Assembly (NCBI GenBank): GCA_019915135.1
Contig: JAHLMK010000003.1
Location: 1,116,001-1,180,000, forward strand
Length of the DNA stretch: 64,000 bases
Origin: Strobilurus pachycystidiatus
Lineage: Eukaryota; Basidiomycota; Agaricomycetes; Agaricales; Physalacriaceae
Reading direction: 5' to 3'
Position numbers and translations under genes: made by a program. The notes under the pieces were generated by a model. The model had not been told where the DNA came from. It did no database searches and saw only the letters and a program-made list of their open reading frames with translations. This document shows, piece after piece, positions 42,002 to 52,946 of the stretch; the stretch's first letter is position 1, and every line of letters starts with the position of its first letter.

Positions 42002-43138
42002 ATGCCCGCGCCCGTCCTGCCTTCCTTTGCAGATACCCGCATTCAAGGCGTTCGACTTCGCTCGCCTTTGACCTCCTTTCAACATGACTTAGTCACAGCG
42101 GACCTTGCGCTGAGCTGCGCCATGGAGATGTACAACTATACACGCTACTTCGTTGCGGTAGTCCGTCATCCGGATGGGACCTTAGCTACGGAGGACGACA
42201 CTCGCCTCCTTCCCCAGCTCAAGCCTCCGGTTCATGCCTTTGGTCGCGACGAACCTCTAGACGTTCCAACCTTGCGCTACCTTTTGCACGTCCTGGTAGG
42301 TCTAGTTGACTTCGCCTCGACACCTTTCTTGACTAACGGATGGTCCTTAGGTCCGCTTTCGTTATATCTGGGAACCCGCTTTTCACTTCCAGAACGGGGC
42401 CATTCCTCACGGCTTCAAGGCGCACTTCTTTCCTTTGTACTACACCGCCGTCGAACTTTGCAAAGCTTGGTTCGCCGAAGGCAATACCCTTGACGGTGAA
42501 GGCGCCCGCTTCCACCTGGGGGACCTTAACATGGACATCCTTGCGAGCCACCCTTGGTTTACCCAAGAGTTCATCGGACCTTTCATGGTGAGTTAAACCT
42601 GGTCTTTTCCTTTCATGTCTTGTGGTCGGCGCTGACCTTAGACGTAGGTCGAGGCCCACTTTGGTGGTTACTCTGGCTTTTCCACACTCCTTCGCTCGCT
42701 TTACATCGGGTCTGACGACCTGAAGGTCCTTCCTGTCCAGTATGGGGACCTTCCTGCCGACCTTGTCACGGTTATGAAGTGGTGGCCAGAGTTCCAGCGT
42801 CAGAACTCTGCTCTTTATGGCTGGGACGACGTCTACGCGTTGGATAGACCTCCCAATATGCGTCGGTTGATCCCTGAGATTGACCTTCCCGCCAATCGGG
42901 TCCGTGAACAACTTCGTAGTTTGAGGTCCGTTTGTAACTTCTGTGTTTCCAGCGCCCCAACCAGTCGCTGCCTATCATCGATCCACTACTCTGGCTCATC
43001 GACTGGTCGGAGGCCACCGAAGTAGACTACGAACTCCTTGCTGCTAGTATGTTAGCAATCGACCTTCGCAACGCAGGACCTTTCTATGCGCGCCTCGCGA
43101 ACCTTGCGGTCCCTCCTGATTGGAGTCGTTTTGCTTAG
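42002..43138 (+). CDS. X2 antisense accessory gene 2
   Basis: Same gene as complement 26921-28057. Exons 42002-42295, 42351-42587, 42648-42929 and 42953-43138 give 333 codons including the stop. The third intron is only 23 nt by this reading, so its exact ends may differ; the frame on both sides is well supported. It follows gene 1 after about 375 bp that contain the paired hairpins. Confidence 0.68.
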
Positions 43139-43524
43139 TCCTTAGTTGACTTCTTTTGACCTAAAGGTCGCCTTTCTTTTCTTCCTTACGAATGTTTCTT
43201 ATAGTCACATTGCTTTTGCCTGTATTACCTTACTCGTAAACGCAGTTCCTTGTGGTCCTTTTTGACTTCCAAGGTCCCTAACCTCTGACCTTTGCGACCC
43301 TTGGTATATCAAGGAGAGTCCTGGGCTCTCCCCTTGACTTAAGGTTTTAACTAAGGTCCTTGTTCTTGTTTCCTTAGTGTTTTTCACACGGTTCTTTGAG
43401 TTCAAGAAGTTGTAAATTTTTATATAAAATACAACGGGGGCGGGCGATGCGTATATGAGAGTGTCCTTTTGGCACTGTGACTAGTATTCTTGTATATAAA
43501 AAAAGATATGACGGCGGGACGCTA

Positions 43525-45637
43525 CTAGCGTCCCACCGCGATCTCGGCGACCTTCCTAAACTTCCGGCGGCTCTTCTCACTCAGGGAGAAGTACAACGCC
43601 AGGACTTTGTCCACGTCCTCGGCGGGGTCGACACGGCTGGCGGAGGTGGAGGACGACGCGCCTTGACGGCTGGCTCCTTCACCCTTGTCCTGTTGCTGGG
43701 CCGTGCTGATCGAGGTGGTGGCCCCCTTCGAGGACTTGGTGGAGGCGGGAGGCGGGGCGGCGCTGACCTTTCCCTTCTGGAGGCGGGTACGGGGCGCTTG
43801 GATTTCCTCGACGTCGGAGTCGCCAGTGCCCTCTTTGTCCGACGTCTCCTCCTTCTTCGCCTTGCCCTTCTTTCCTTTCGTGCTCTCGACGCGACGGCGC
43901 TTCGCCGGGGGCTCGTCCTTCTTCCTCTGCTTCTCCTCCTTCCACCGCTGGTCCGCTTCTTTTGCGATAGCTTGCGCGGCGTCGGAGTAGTCCTGGTGGC
44001 GCCGGGCCCGGATCTGGGAATCGGGCTTACTCCTTGCCACGGCCTGCAACTGGGCGCGAACCTTGAGCGCGACCTCCTTCCATGGCTCGGGGACCTGACT
44101 TCGCCTCCATGCGACCCAGCACGGACCGTGCTGCCCGTCCTTCTCCTTGCACTGGTCGCAGGTGAAGCTGTTGTTCTTCTCCGCGGGCGTGGCGTGGATC
44201 CTGAAGTAGGTGCAACCCAACTTCTGCTTGATGCACGGGACGCAGAAGCCATCGTCGCGGTGGAGGGGAATACGCGGGTTGGTCTTGTCGCGTACATCGA
44301 GGACGAAGTCGTCCTCCTCCTCGTCGCTGGCTTCGGCGTCTTCTTCCAACTCGTCCTCCTCCTCCGGTTCCTCCTCGACGAACTTGCGCTTGTGGCTTCC
44401 ACCGGTGGTGGCGCGCGCGACCGAGGTCTTTCGGGTGGGGGCGACGTCCTTGTCTTTCGGTTCCACTTTGACGACGACGGCCTTCGGCCTGGCCGGGGCA
44501 TTAGCAAAGATTACAGGTGCGACGGTACGGTGAGCGACGTACTTGGTAACCGATTTGGGGCCACCCTTCCCTGCCGCGACGTATGGTCGACGCTGGGGGG
44601 GTTCCATCTCGGGCTCGGGCGTGGGTTCGTGGTGCGAGGCGGGCGCTGGTGACGGGATTCGCGAGTCGTGGGGACTGGGCGACGCTTCCTGCGCCAGTTG
44701 CTGCATGGTGGGGCGCGGAGTGCCCTCGTCGTCAACCTTGCTGTCGAGACTCGGTGTTTCGTCGCGCTGGTAGTCTGCGATGCCCAGCTCGGCGATCGCG
44801 CTTTCGATGAGGTTATCCATCGTCTTGAGGAACGACCTGTGGATGGGGAGGTCGTCGCGCTGCTTGCGCATCTCCACTATCAAGGCGCCCCAGAACAGAT
44901 TGGCGCGGTCCTGGTCATGCACGAACATCCAGAGATGGTCCAACTCCAGAAAACAGCGCTGGGCGTCGTCTTCTGAGAGCCGGATCGCGAGCTCTGGGGC
45001 AACGCGGTCGTTGTTTAGGAAAGTGGTTGCGCGGGTGGGGCGGACCTGCTTTTTGTAGGCGGAGGTGGCGCGCCACGCCGTGCTGAGCGCGGTCTCGACT
45101 CGTTCGAGCGGAGTGGCTTTGCTTGCTGGTTTCGCCTTCAGCGCGTCCTGGAATGTTAGCCAAAAGACACCGTTCTGGAGGTATCCTTGGTATCCGGCCT
45201 CCTGCAGGATATCTCGGGTTGCTCCTGGACTGGCGCACAGTGACTCGGCCAGGTGCAGGCTGATACCTGCGTCTAGTTCGGGCGGCGCGGTCCTGTTCGT
45301 CAAGAAACCGCCGTAGTCGAACAGGGGACGCGTCATTTTGACGTGGTCCGGCCTGGCTTCGCAGGGAATGGACGGGAGCTAGCAGAGGGGGTGGCAGTGG
45401 TGAGTTTCGCCGTTTCTCAACGCGTTTTTCGTTACTACGCACCTGCTCCTGCCCTTGTACCTCCATTTCCTTCTCCTCCTGGGCTGCGGGAGGCTCCTGG
45501 TTGTCTTTCGTCGGCGGCTGCGATGGCGGCGGTGACTGCTCCTTTTGGTAAGTAAGTTCACCGCCTCGTTCTACGCTGTGATCGCGCCAGGTACTTACCT
45601 TCGCGTCCACAGTGGGGTCGTTCTCTTGAGGGGGCAT
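43525..45637 (-). CDS. X2 sense accessory gene, spliced
   Basis: Counterpart of 24423-26535, with identical exon structure and an intact frame. It reads in the same direction as gag-pol and ends convergent with antisense gene 2. Confidence 0.75.
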
Positions 45638-45976
45638 GGTCGTGGTGGTTGTTCGGTGAGTGGTGCTTCCTTTTCTGCGCTTACCACATCGCCTACGGGC
45701 TTATCATTTTTAAGCTTTTCTTTATTCGCACCCCGCCACTTCCCTGATGCCTCGTGCCTTGTCTTGCTTCCTTATTCTGTCCTTAGTTCAATGCTACCTT
45801 AGCTACCTTTGTAGCCAGCTAGGCACGGAATAAGTCTTAAATAAAATTTTTATAGTCTTTGAATAAATGGACCGATGTCCCTCTATTCTCTCTTTACTTT
45901 TCTGATGACGTCCCCGTCATCTGGTATGGTACCTTGGCTTTCTTAGAACCTTTGGTTCATTTCTGGGTACTCAAGG

Positions 45977-48900
45977 TCACGTAGTTTTAGCAAGGACATC
46001 TAAGGTCTTCGTGATCGGTTTACTTATGAAGTGTAGCCGATCAAAAAACTGTTTCCCAAGGTCTATAGGATCTCGTCGCGATACAAAAGGTATTACACGG
46101 AACTGAGCTATCTTGTCTTTGTAGATCGTCCCGTCCAACTCGCAGACCACATAGTTTCCTGCCGAGGTCCTTGTTACTACCGCGTAAGGTCCCATAAACC
46201 TTTCCTTGAACTTCGCATTCATTTCTGATTCGATCCTAGTGTTTCTTACTAGTACTAGTTCACCAGTTTTGAATTTGTAGCGAGGGATACTGTTCTGGAA
46301 ATCCTCTAGGAACTTCGCCGCGGCCTTCTGTTTATTTAGAAGGACCTTTGACCTTAGCTTGACAGTATCTTCTTTGTGCTTGATGAGCTGCCTAGCTCGG
46401 AAGGCAATAAGGTCCGAATGGGAGACCAGTCGGCCTGGTGCTTCGACCAGCCAAGTCAATTCCTCCAGGTCCATTGGCATGATTGGTTCACAACCGGTTA
46501 CTGCCTGGAACGCTGAAGTACCTAGACTCCTCTTTATGGTAATGCGCTCTGCCCAAAGGACCTCATGTAGGAACTCTGGCCATTGCTCGGGTTTACCCCT
46601 GCATACCTTGAAGAGAGATTGACGGATATCCCAGTGTCCTCGTTCAACCTTTCCGTTGGCTTGCTTATTGTACGCCGTGATCAAGATACCTGTAATACCA
46701 TATTTCTGTTCAATATGTACTAAAGCCTTCTTGATTGCTGGCCCATTGTCGGTTACAATTTCCTTGATACAACCCCACCTGCATAGAATGTCCTCGAAGA
46801 TCCATTCTCCCAGCAACTCGGCGGTCTCTTCCTTGAGAGCCCTTGCCTCTGGCCAACTTGTTAATCCACACCTTGCGACGGTCACAGCATTGAAGCCGGC
46901 CCATTTTGAAGGTCGTTTCTTTCGAATAGATTCCTCTCCTGCCTTAGGCATCCGGAAGGTGTCTATATAAGCCCTTTTGTAGATACCTGGAGTCGAAGTA
47001 ATTGTTGGTGCAACCTTTATGTTACGTTTCTGGCGTTTCTGGCATAGTACGCAAGTCCTTACATACCATCGTATGTCGACCTCCATACCTGGCCACCAGA
47101 ATCGCTTCATGATGAGTTGTAACACGGAATATTGTCCTTTATGTCCTGCCCGGTCGTGTAGAGCTTTACAAACCGGGATTCGTTCATTTGGAAGTAGCAC
47201 TCGACGGGGGTGGGAGTCCGAATGGTTTCGGTATAACCTTTCATGCTGGACAAAGAAGTCTTTGCTCCATTTCTCCAAGTCTTCGTCCTCAAGTACATCT
47301 TCCGATTGTAAGTAAGGTTGAAGTTTGGGCAAATAGGTCTCCCACAAACGCTCCCTTTTGCTCTTATTGAGCTCCGGGAACTCCGTGATATGCATCCAAC
47401 CTTCGATATCCTTAACATTGACTAGTCCCGAAGTCCTTACCGCTTTAGAAACCTCTATATGGTCTGGTAAAGGACTCCGTACTATTTCCTGGACATAGCC
47501 TCCCCTACTGTCGATGTCATTCCTGAAAGTGTCAAAGTCTAACGGCTGCTCCTCTATAGGCAGACCTTTAGGCTCCTGGTACTCAAAGGTATTGACCTCG
47601 TCATCCTCTATGTTTATGTGAGGTCTGGGTACTACTACATCATGCTCTGAGGCTGGACGGCGACTTAAACCATCCGGGCCATGAACCTTTCCTGGTACGT
47701 GTACAAGCGTGAAGTGATACATCAAGATCTCCTCAGCCCACCTTTGCAGGTTTGCGTTCGCTAAGGAGTCCACGTTGGATAACATGCCCTTGATGTATTT
47801 TGCATCCACTTCAATTTCTAGTTTTCTACACCCTAGAAGGTAGTACTTGCACGCGGACAGAGCTCTGAAGAGCCCGAATAGTTCTCGCTTGGCTTGCGAG
47901 TACCTTGCCTCTCTTTCGTTCAATGTCAGAGACATAAACTTGGCAAAGTATCGTTTCTTAGGGTCCTTGGGATCTACCTGGGACAGATAGAAACCTACTG
48001 CCTGGTAAGAGGTGTCTACCGACAGCGTGATTGGCGTGGACCATTCATAATTCAGTGGTTTCAGCATCAGACAAGTTCGTATAGCTTCCTTTAAGGTATC
48101 CATACTTTCCTGCTCCTCGTCTGTCCATCTGAACTTGGTAATGTCTTTGGTTAACCTGGTCAAAGGTAACGCCTTCTTAGAGTAGTCCTTTACGAATGCT
48201 CTGAAGATTCCAGCTGTTCCTAAGAATGAACGGACTTCCGTGAGCGCTTTACAAGGGGGCCAATCCGAGATCACCTTAACACGATCTTCGGCTGGCTTCC
48301 TACCTTCGTAGGTACAGACATGTCCCACTACCACAATTTCTTCTGCACAAATGATAGCCTTGTGACCAGAAAAGGTCCCTCCGGCATGTTTCATTCGTTG
48401 TATGATTCTGTTCATGTTCACAAGGTGTTCCCAAACGAAACGCCTTACTTCAGGATGACCTGGAAGCGTTTCGTAGGTACCATCAGCTTGTTCATATCGC
48501 GTGGCGGGCCCGCGGACGGGCACATCGTCGATATAAGGTCTGGTGAAGGCTGGTATTTCATCCTTGAGAATTGTTGTAACATCGTCATGAAAGATAGGTA
48601 CTGAATTAGTCCAGCCCATTGGCAAGGTCTTTAACCTTAACGCTCCGTAAGGTGTTGAGAAGGTGGTCATATCGCGAGACGCGGTGGCAAGGAGCCGTTC
48701 GTCATATCCAACGAACAGGTCCAAGGTCCCTCCACAACTTCGTCCTGCAAAGGACTCCGCTAGTTCCTCCGTGGCTGGAGGTAACCCTGAGTGCGCAATG
48801 GTCACCGCATTGAGTGGTTCCAGACTGTGCACTAGGCGAAGTTTCTTTCCATCCTTCTTCACAACACAGAACCACCTGGAGCGGTATGAGGAGTTCGAAG

Positions 48901-49864
48901 GCTCATACACGCCCGAGTCTAGTTTGTGTTTGATAATCTTACAGACTTCGTCATAGATTCCTGGTGGAATTGGTATATTCCTTAACACCCAAGGTGTGTG
49001 CGGTATTACCGGGATATCCACTGGTGGAAAGAACTCTGGTTTGAAGTGTCCTTTCTCAGATTCTTCCCAGGCAAAGCCTTCGTTCTGGTTACAGAAGATG
49101 GAGTCTATAATCCGTCTTTCTGCATCCGTCAGGAAGTCCCCGACGTGGTCGGCTTGTATCTGTTCCCTCCTTTCGGCAGTATACCTACCTGTGGGTACGA
49201 AGGGTGGTGGATCAGGTACTAATTCCGGCATCCCAGCTAGTGGGTCTCCATGAATGTGGCGCTTGATCCTGAATTCTTCAGGTAAGGTTCCAAGGTGAGC
49301 TTTGGTTTTCAAGGCCACTGGCTTGTACTTCTTTCCTACGAATACACCCCTCTTAGGGATCTGACTTTCCAACCTTAGGAACTCCTGTTGGGCCTCCGCC
49401 ATGTAATCCTTTGGTAAGGTTACCGACAAGCCCGTAAAGACTTGTTCTAGCTCCTTTGGTACCCCATAAAAGAGGTTCAAAGTCGCAGTAGCGTAGGACT
49501 TAAGTTCTTCTTGGTCTTCCGCAATCTGGTTGATATTGAATACCTTGCGAAAGCCTTGAGTCTTGGTTGGGACCTTTAATAGTCCCGTAGGTGTCACCAT
49601 ATGTTCTGGGACAGTCATATGTGTCGATGCTTGATGCATCGATGCATGCATAAAGGCGTGTTGTTTCCTTAGCCGTTTGGCTGCCTGATGAACCCTATTG
49701 GGTGACTTCTTCATGTATAAGGACGTTAAGTCCCCTTCCCCGAAGGTCTCCCTGTTATCACCAGGTATCCAACTTTGCTTTACTTCGATGTTTCCTTCTG
49801 GTGACCTTTCAAGGATCAACACGGCTTCTTCATAGGAGTTTCCTACGTCCTTAGGTTCCCGTGA
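45977..49864 (-). CDS. pol: X2 Pol
   Basis: Open frame over the whole length, with the same RT, RNase H and integrase residues as X1. Private change: CLMLKPL where X1 and X3 have CPMLKPL. Several changes are shared with X3 against X1 (for example FCNQNEG, TSGLVNV, AELLGEW), so X2 and X3 are closest relatives. The GGGTTTT heptamer before it is kept. Confidence 0.92.
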   Translation of the reverse strand, partial: SREPKDVGNSYEEAVLILERSPEGNIEVKQSWIPGDNRETFGEGDLTSLYMKKSPNRVHQAAKRLRKQHAFMHASMHQASTHMTVPEHMVTPTGLLKVPTKTQGFRKVFNINQIAEDQEELKSYATATLNLFYGVPKELEQVFTGLSVTLPKDYMAEAQQEFLRLESQIPKRGVFVGKKYKPVALKTKAHLGTLPEEFRIKRHIHGDPLAGMPELVPDPPPFVPTGRYTAERREQIQADHVGDFLTDAERRIIDSIFCNQNEGFAWEESEKGHFKPEFFPPVDIPVIPHTPWVLRNIPIPPGIYDEVCKIIKHKLDSGVYEPSNSSYRSRWFCVVKKDGKKLRLVHSLEPLNAVTIAHSGLPPATEELAESFAGRSCGGTLDLFVGYDERLLATASRDMTTFSTPYGALRLKTLPMGWTNSVPIFHDDVTTILKDEIPAFTRPYIDDVPVRGPATRYEQADGTYETLPGHPEVRRFVWEHLVNMNRIIQRMKHAGGTFSGHKAIICAEEIVVVGHVCTYEGRKPAEDRVKVISDWPPCKALTEVRSFLGTAGIFRAFVKDYSKKALPLTRLTKDITKFRWTDEEQESMDTLKEAIRTCLMLKPLNYEWSTPITLSVDTSYQAVGFYLSQVDPKDPKKRYFAKFMSLTLNEREARYSQAKRELFGLFRALSACKYYLLGCRKLEIEVDAKYIKGMLSNVDSLANANLQRWAEEILMYHFTLVHVPGKVHGPDGLSRRPASEHDVVVPRPHINIEDDEVNTFEYQEPKGLPIEEQPLDFDTFRNDIDSRGGYVQEIVRSPLPDHIEVSKAVRTSGLVNVKDIEGWMHITEFPELNKSKRERLWETYLPKLQPYLQSEDVLEDEDLEKWSKDFFVQHERLYRNHSDSHPRRVLLPNERIPVCKALHDRAGHKGQYSVLQLIMKRFWWPGMEVDIRWYVRTCVLCQKRQKRNIKVAPTITSTPGIYKRAYIDTFRMPKAGEESIRKKRPSKWAGFNAVTVARCGLTSWPEARALKEETAELLGEWIFEDILCRWGCIKEIVTDNGPAIKKALVHIEQKYGITGILITAYNKQANGKVERGHWDIRQSLFKVCRGKPEQWPEFLHEVLWAERITIKRSLGTSAFQAVTGCEPIMPMDLEELTWLVEAPGRLVSHSDLIAFRARQLIKHKEDTVKLRSKVLLNKQKAAAKFLEDFQNSIPRYKFKTGELVLVRNTRIESEMNAKFKERFMGPYAVVTRTSAGNYVVCELDGTIYKDKIAQFRVIPFVSRRDPIDLGKQFFDRLHFISKPITKTLDVLAKTT

Positions 49865-51014
49865 AAACCCGTTTGTCCCCCTGGAATCATATGTCTTGGG
49901 ATCTGTCCTCGACGGTAAGAAGGTAGCGATAACTTTTTCCCATTGGTGTTATCCGTAAGGGTTCCGATTGCGTTCCCGTTGGGAAGGTTGGTGATGACCA
50001 GGTTTGAAACGATCTCGAAAGGTCGTCCCAGTAGGACCTCATAGGCGGGATCCTGCAACACATGCAACTGAAGGTAATAGACAATTCCTTCAAAGTCAAA
50101 AGGTATGTTACGAGCCAATCCCAAGGTACTGGTTCGTCCCTTGTCCGCACTTTCCATAGTAATGGTGAAAGTGGGATCATAGGCTATTCCTAGTTCCAAT
50201 GCTGCCTTGAGCGAAATGGAGGCGATCTGCGACCCACCATCCACTAAACTCTCCTTTTTACCATTCTTGTTGATCAAGGGCCAAAAGGTTCGTAGATCTG
50301 CATTTTCCGGCGCCATATTGCCACTTATCATTTGAAAGGGACCAGTATAGTGACCTCCGGAAAGGTTTACAAACTGTTCTACCGCATCGTGGACTATAAT
50401 TCCACCAATAGGTAAATCACCTTGCTCATGAAAGTTGACTGAATATAGCTTGGGTTGGAAGTGATCTTGGACCGTATCGGCCACTACTTCCGTCTTGAAT
50501 ACAGCCACAGGCGTGTTGCGTTTCCTGATGAAGTCCGAAATGCTCTGCTGCCAAGGGGGTTGGTAGCTAGTAGGGCTTCGGGTAACAAGAACTTCCAGGC
50601 TTCACGCCAACTGGGATTCTTGTGCAAGAGTTCTTCTGCCAGGCTACGACGTTGGAAACTCTTGACCTTAGGTTCCTTAGGTTGAACCTTTGGTTGGTTC
50701 TTTTCTGGCAGAGTTGAATCTGCTTTTGGTTGCGGCACCGGGTCGGGTTCTTCCATCGCCAGGACTTCGTCAAGAAGGTCCTGGTCAACAGGTTCTACTT
50801 CTTGAGTGACTTCCGGCTTGGAGAATGATACCTTAGGCGGCGCTGCTTTTGGAATGACCACGGACACCCGGTCCTTAGGCCATGAGGTTACCTTGTTTTG
50901 TGGAGTTGAATCCACAGGTGCACTAGGTGCTTTTGCGCTCTGACGAGTCTGACGAGTTTCTACAGTGAACTGGCTCTCCGGAGGAGTATGTGCTAACTGC
51001 ACTCCTTCCTTCAT
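49843..51014 (-). pseudogene. X2 protease frame, frameshifted
   Basis: Counterpart of 19045-20217. One G is missing in the run at 50555-50559 (five instead of six), which puts the linker half (50484-51014) and the protease half (49843-50508) in different frames. The active-site segment itself is unchanged. Confidence 0.85.
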
Positions 51015-52369
51015 CGAGCCCTGCCGAAACCCTGATAGGCGTCGGGGGCAAACTCTTCTTCTTGGGTTGGGGTTTGAACATACATCGCGACCTCAGGTGC
51101 GAACTCATCTTCTTGAGATTGGAACGCCGATACCTTAGGTGCATTTTCTCGTTGAAACTTCTGAACTTGTTCCCAAGGGCTGAGAGGCTGCTTGGGACTA
51201 ACCCTTTGAATAGGTTGACTAGTAGTTCCGTTTGTTACATGATATATGTTGGTACCGCCAGGCTTGTAGATATGACCATTGCTTTCGCACATTTCCTTTG
51301 TAGGACAATTTGCTACAATGTGTCCTAGCTCACGACAGAAGTAGCACCTTCCATCGTTAACTACGAACTTGTTTCCTGGGAACGCGCCCGGAGGAGCTTT
51401 GTGGAGTCCATTCGGTAAGTTGGTCGGGACTGAGACACCTTGAGCAGGTGTTTGTAGATAAATCGGCGAGGCTTCTTGTACAAAACCTTGGGTGCGGAGT
51501 CCTTGCGGACCTCCACGCTGTAAGGTATGGAGAAGTTCTGCCATCATCTTCTGATCAGCCTTGCGAGCCTCTTCGCGTTCCTTTTCTCCTTTCTGGATAA
51601 TGTCCTGAAGGCTAGCTACCCTATTCAGGTATTCATCCAACTCCTCTGTCTTGATTCGGGTGGTAGAGGCGGGAATAAGTTCTCTGTTATAAGGACTATC
51701 CTTCGCACTCTTGCTCATCCATTTATCGGTCAAGAAGTAGTTGGAGATCGCTGCCTCGACCTCTGACAACGTGAAGTCATAGGTGGGGGTTGTCCCGGCT
51801 GTTGCATTAGCTTTCGCATCGCGCCTGAGGTCCCCAAGGACATTATGCCAAACTCCCTCTGTGATAGAGGACTTGATATCTTCTATAGCACCCTTATTGG
51901 TAAGTTCTCCCGACGTGATAAGGTGTCCCATGATATGGAGCACTTCGCGCTGAAAGCTTTCCCACTTTTGCTTGTTGGCTATGGGCCTAGCCAGGTACGG
52001 GTCCAAGGCATCCTTTAGGTCGGCCGGGACGTACGTAGGATCGTTCTTTCCCTTTGAGTATGAGGAGAGAACTGATTCTTGGAAGTCCGCCCAGACACCT
52101 TTCAGGTAGTCTGGGTTTTTGTGCCACCTTAGGCGTTGTTCGTGGCCGGCGTATAGCGCCGCTACTTCCAACTTAGTACCTTGTTCGGTGATTCCTGTCT
52201 GGTCAAAGATCCAGTTGCACATCGTGAAGAATTCCCTCACATCGTCTCCGGAGTGTCCCTTGAACTTTGGGGCATCCCTTGAGAATGGTATCGGGATCTT
52301 CTTGCCTTGGATCTCGCCTCTAGCTTCAGCGCTAAGTTCCTCGGAAGGTACAATTGCTCGTACTGCCAT
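51011..52369 (-). CDS. gag: X2 Gag
   Basis: Same as X1 Gag with a few substitutions (ARPIANKQ, NGLHKAP). CCHC knuckle kept. The ATG-less open stretch toward the primer-binding site is also kept. Confidence 0.85.
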   Translation of the reverse strand: MAVRAIVPSEELSAEARGEIQGKKIPIPFSRDAPKFKGHSGDDVREFFTMCNWIFDQTGITEQGTKLEVAALYAGHEQRLRWHKNPDYLKGVWADFQESVLSSYSKGKNDPTYVPADLKDALDPYLARPIANKQKWESFQREVLHIMGHLITSGELTNKGAIEDIKSSITEGVWHNVLGDLRRDAKANATAGTTPTYDFTLSEVEAAISNYFLTDKWMSKSAKDSPYNRELIPASTTRIKTEELDEYLNRVASLQDIIQKGEKEREEARKADQKMMAELLHTLQRGGPQGLRTQGFVQEASPIYLQTPAQGVSVPTNLPNGLHKAPPGAFPGNKFVVNDGRCYFCRELGHIVANCPTKEMCESNGHIYKPGGTNIYHVTNGTTSQPIQRVSPKQPLSPWEQVQKFQRENAPKVSAFQSQEDEFAPEVAMYVQTPTQEEEFAPDAYQGFGRAR

Positions 52370-52921
52370 TACTGGAACTGGTATCGTGTTTTGGGTAGAC
52401 GGGTTAAAGTCAATGAAGGGGGTAATAGGTTCTGGACTTTCGGGGTCTTCAAGGTCAGTCAAAGGACTTCCGAAAGGTGTCACAAATGCGGGACTAGGCG
52501 AAGTTCTAGAGTCCGAATGTCTTCGGGTACTGGTTGGAGTTCTCGAAGGTGATTCAGGATCTGAAGAAGATCTGATCCTAGAGGCAGTAGGTGTTGAAGG
52601 TGGTACTTGCGTACGTTTCTTCTTTTGGTTCTTGGGAGTAGTCGGGTCTGCAAAGCGTCGCTGTGCTTGAGCTACTTCACTAGGTAAACCGTTGTAAAGT
52701 GAGCCGGCGATTGGGCGATTGCTTCTTAGGCGACTAGTGATACCAGAGGTTGCTGGATTTGAAGATCCGGCAATAACTGGGTCTCCTTTTGGTGGTTGTG
52801 GATTTGCGCGGTTCTGGCTGTTGGTGTAACGACCAGAGTTCCTTGCAGCCAGTGTCTTTTGTTTATGGAGATTCCGATCTCAAGGTCGACTTAGAAGTCT
52901 CTTTCGAAATCAAAATTTACA

Positions 52922-52941
52922 CCCCCTCGCGGTGGGCTCCA
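52922..52941 (-). promoter_or_regulatory. Primer-binding site of X2
   Basis: Complement reads TGGAGCCCACCGCGAGGGGG, 5 nt inside the LTR end, as in X1. Confidence 0.6.
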
Positions 52942-52946
52942 AAATA

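Noticed and set aside
43477..44652. 391-codon open frame opposite the sense accessory gene (also at 25408-26583 and, extended to 431 codons, at 58200-59495)
   Set aside because: It is the antisense shadow of a GC-rich gene: low-complexity Gly/Leu/Arg runs, no splice logic, and it tracks the real frame's codon structure.
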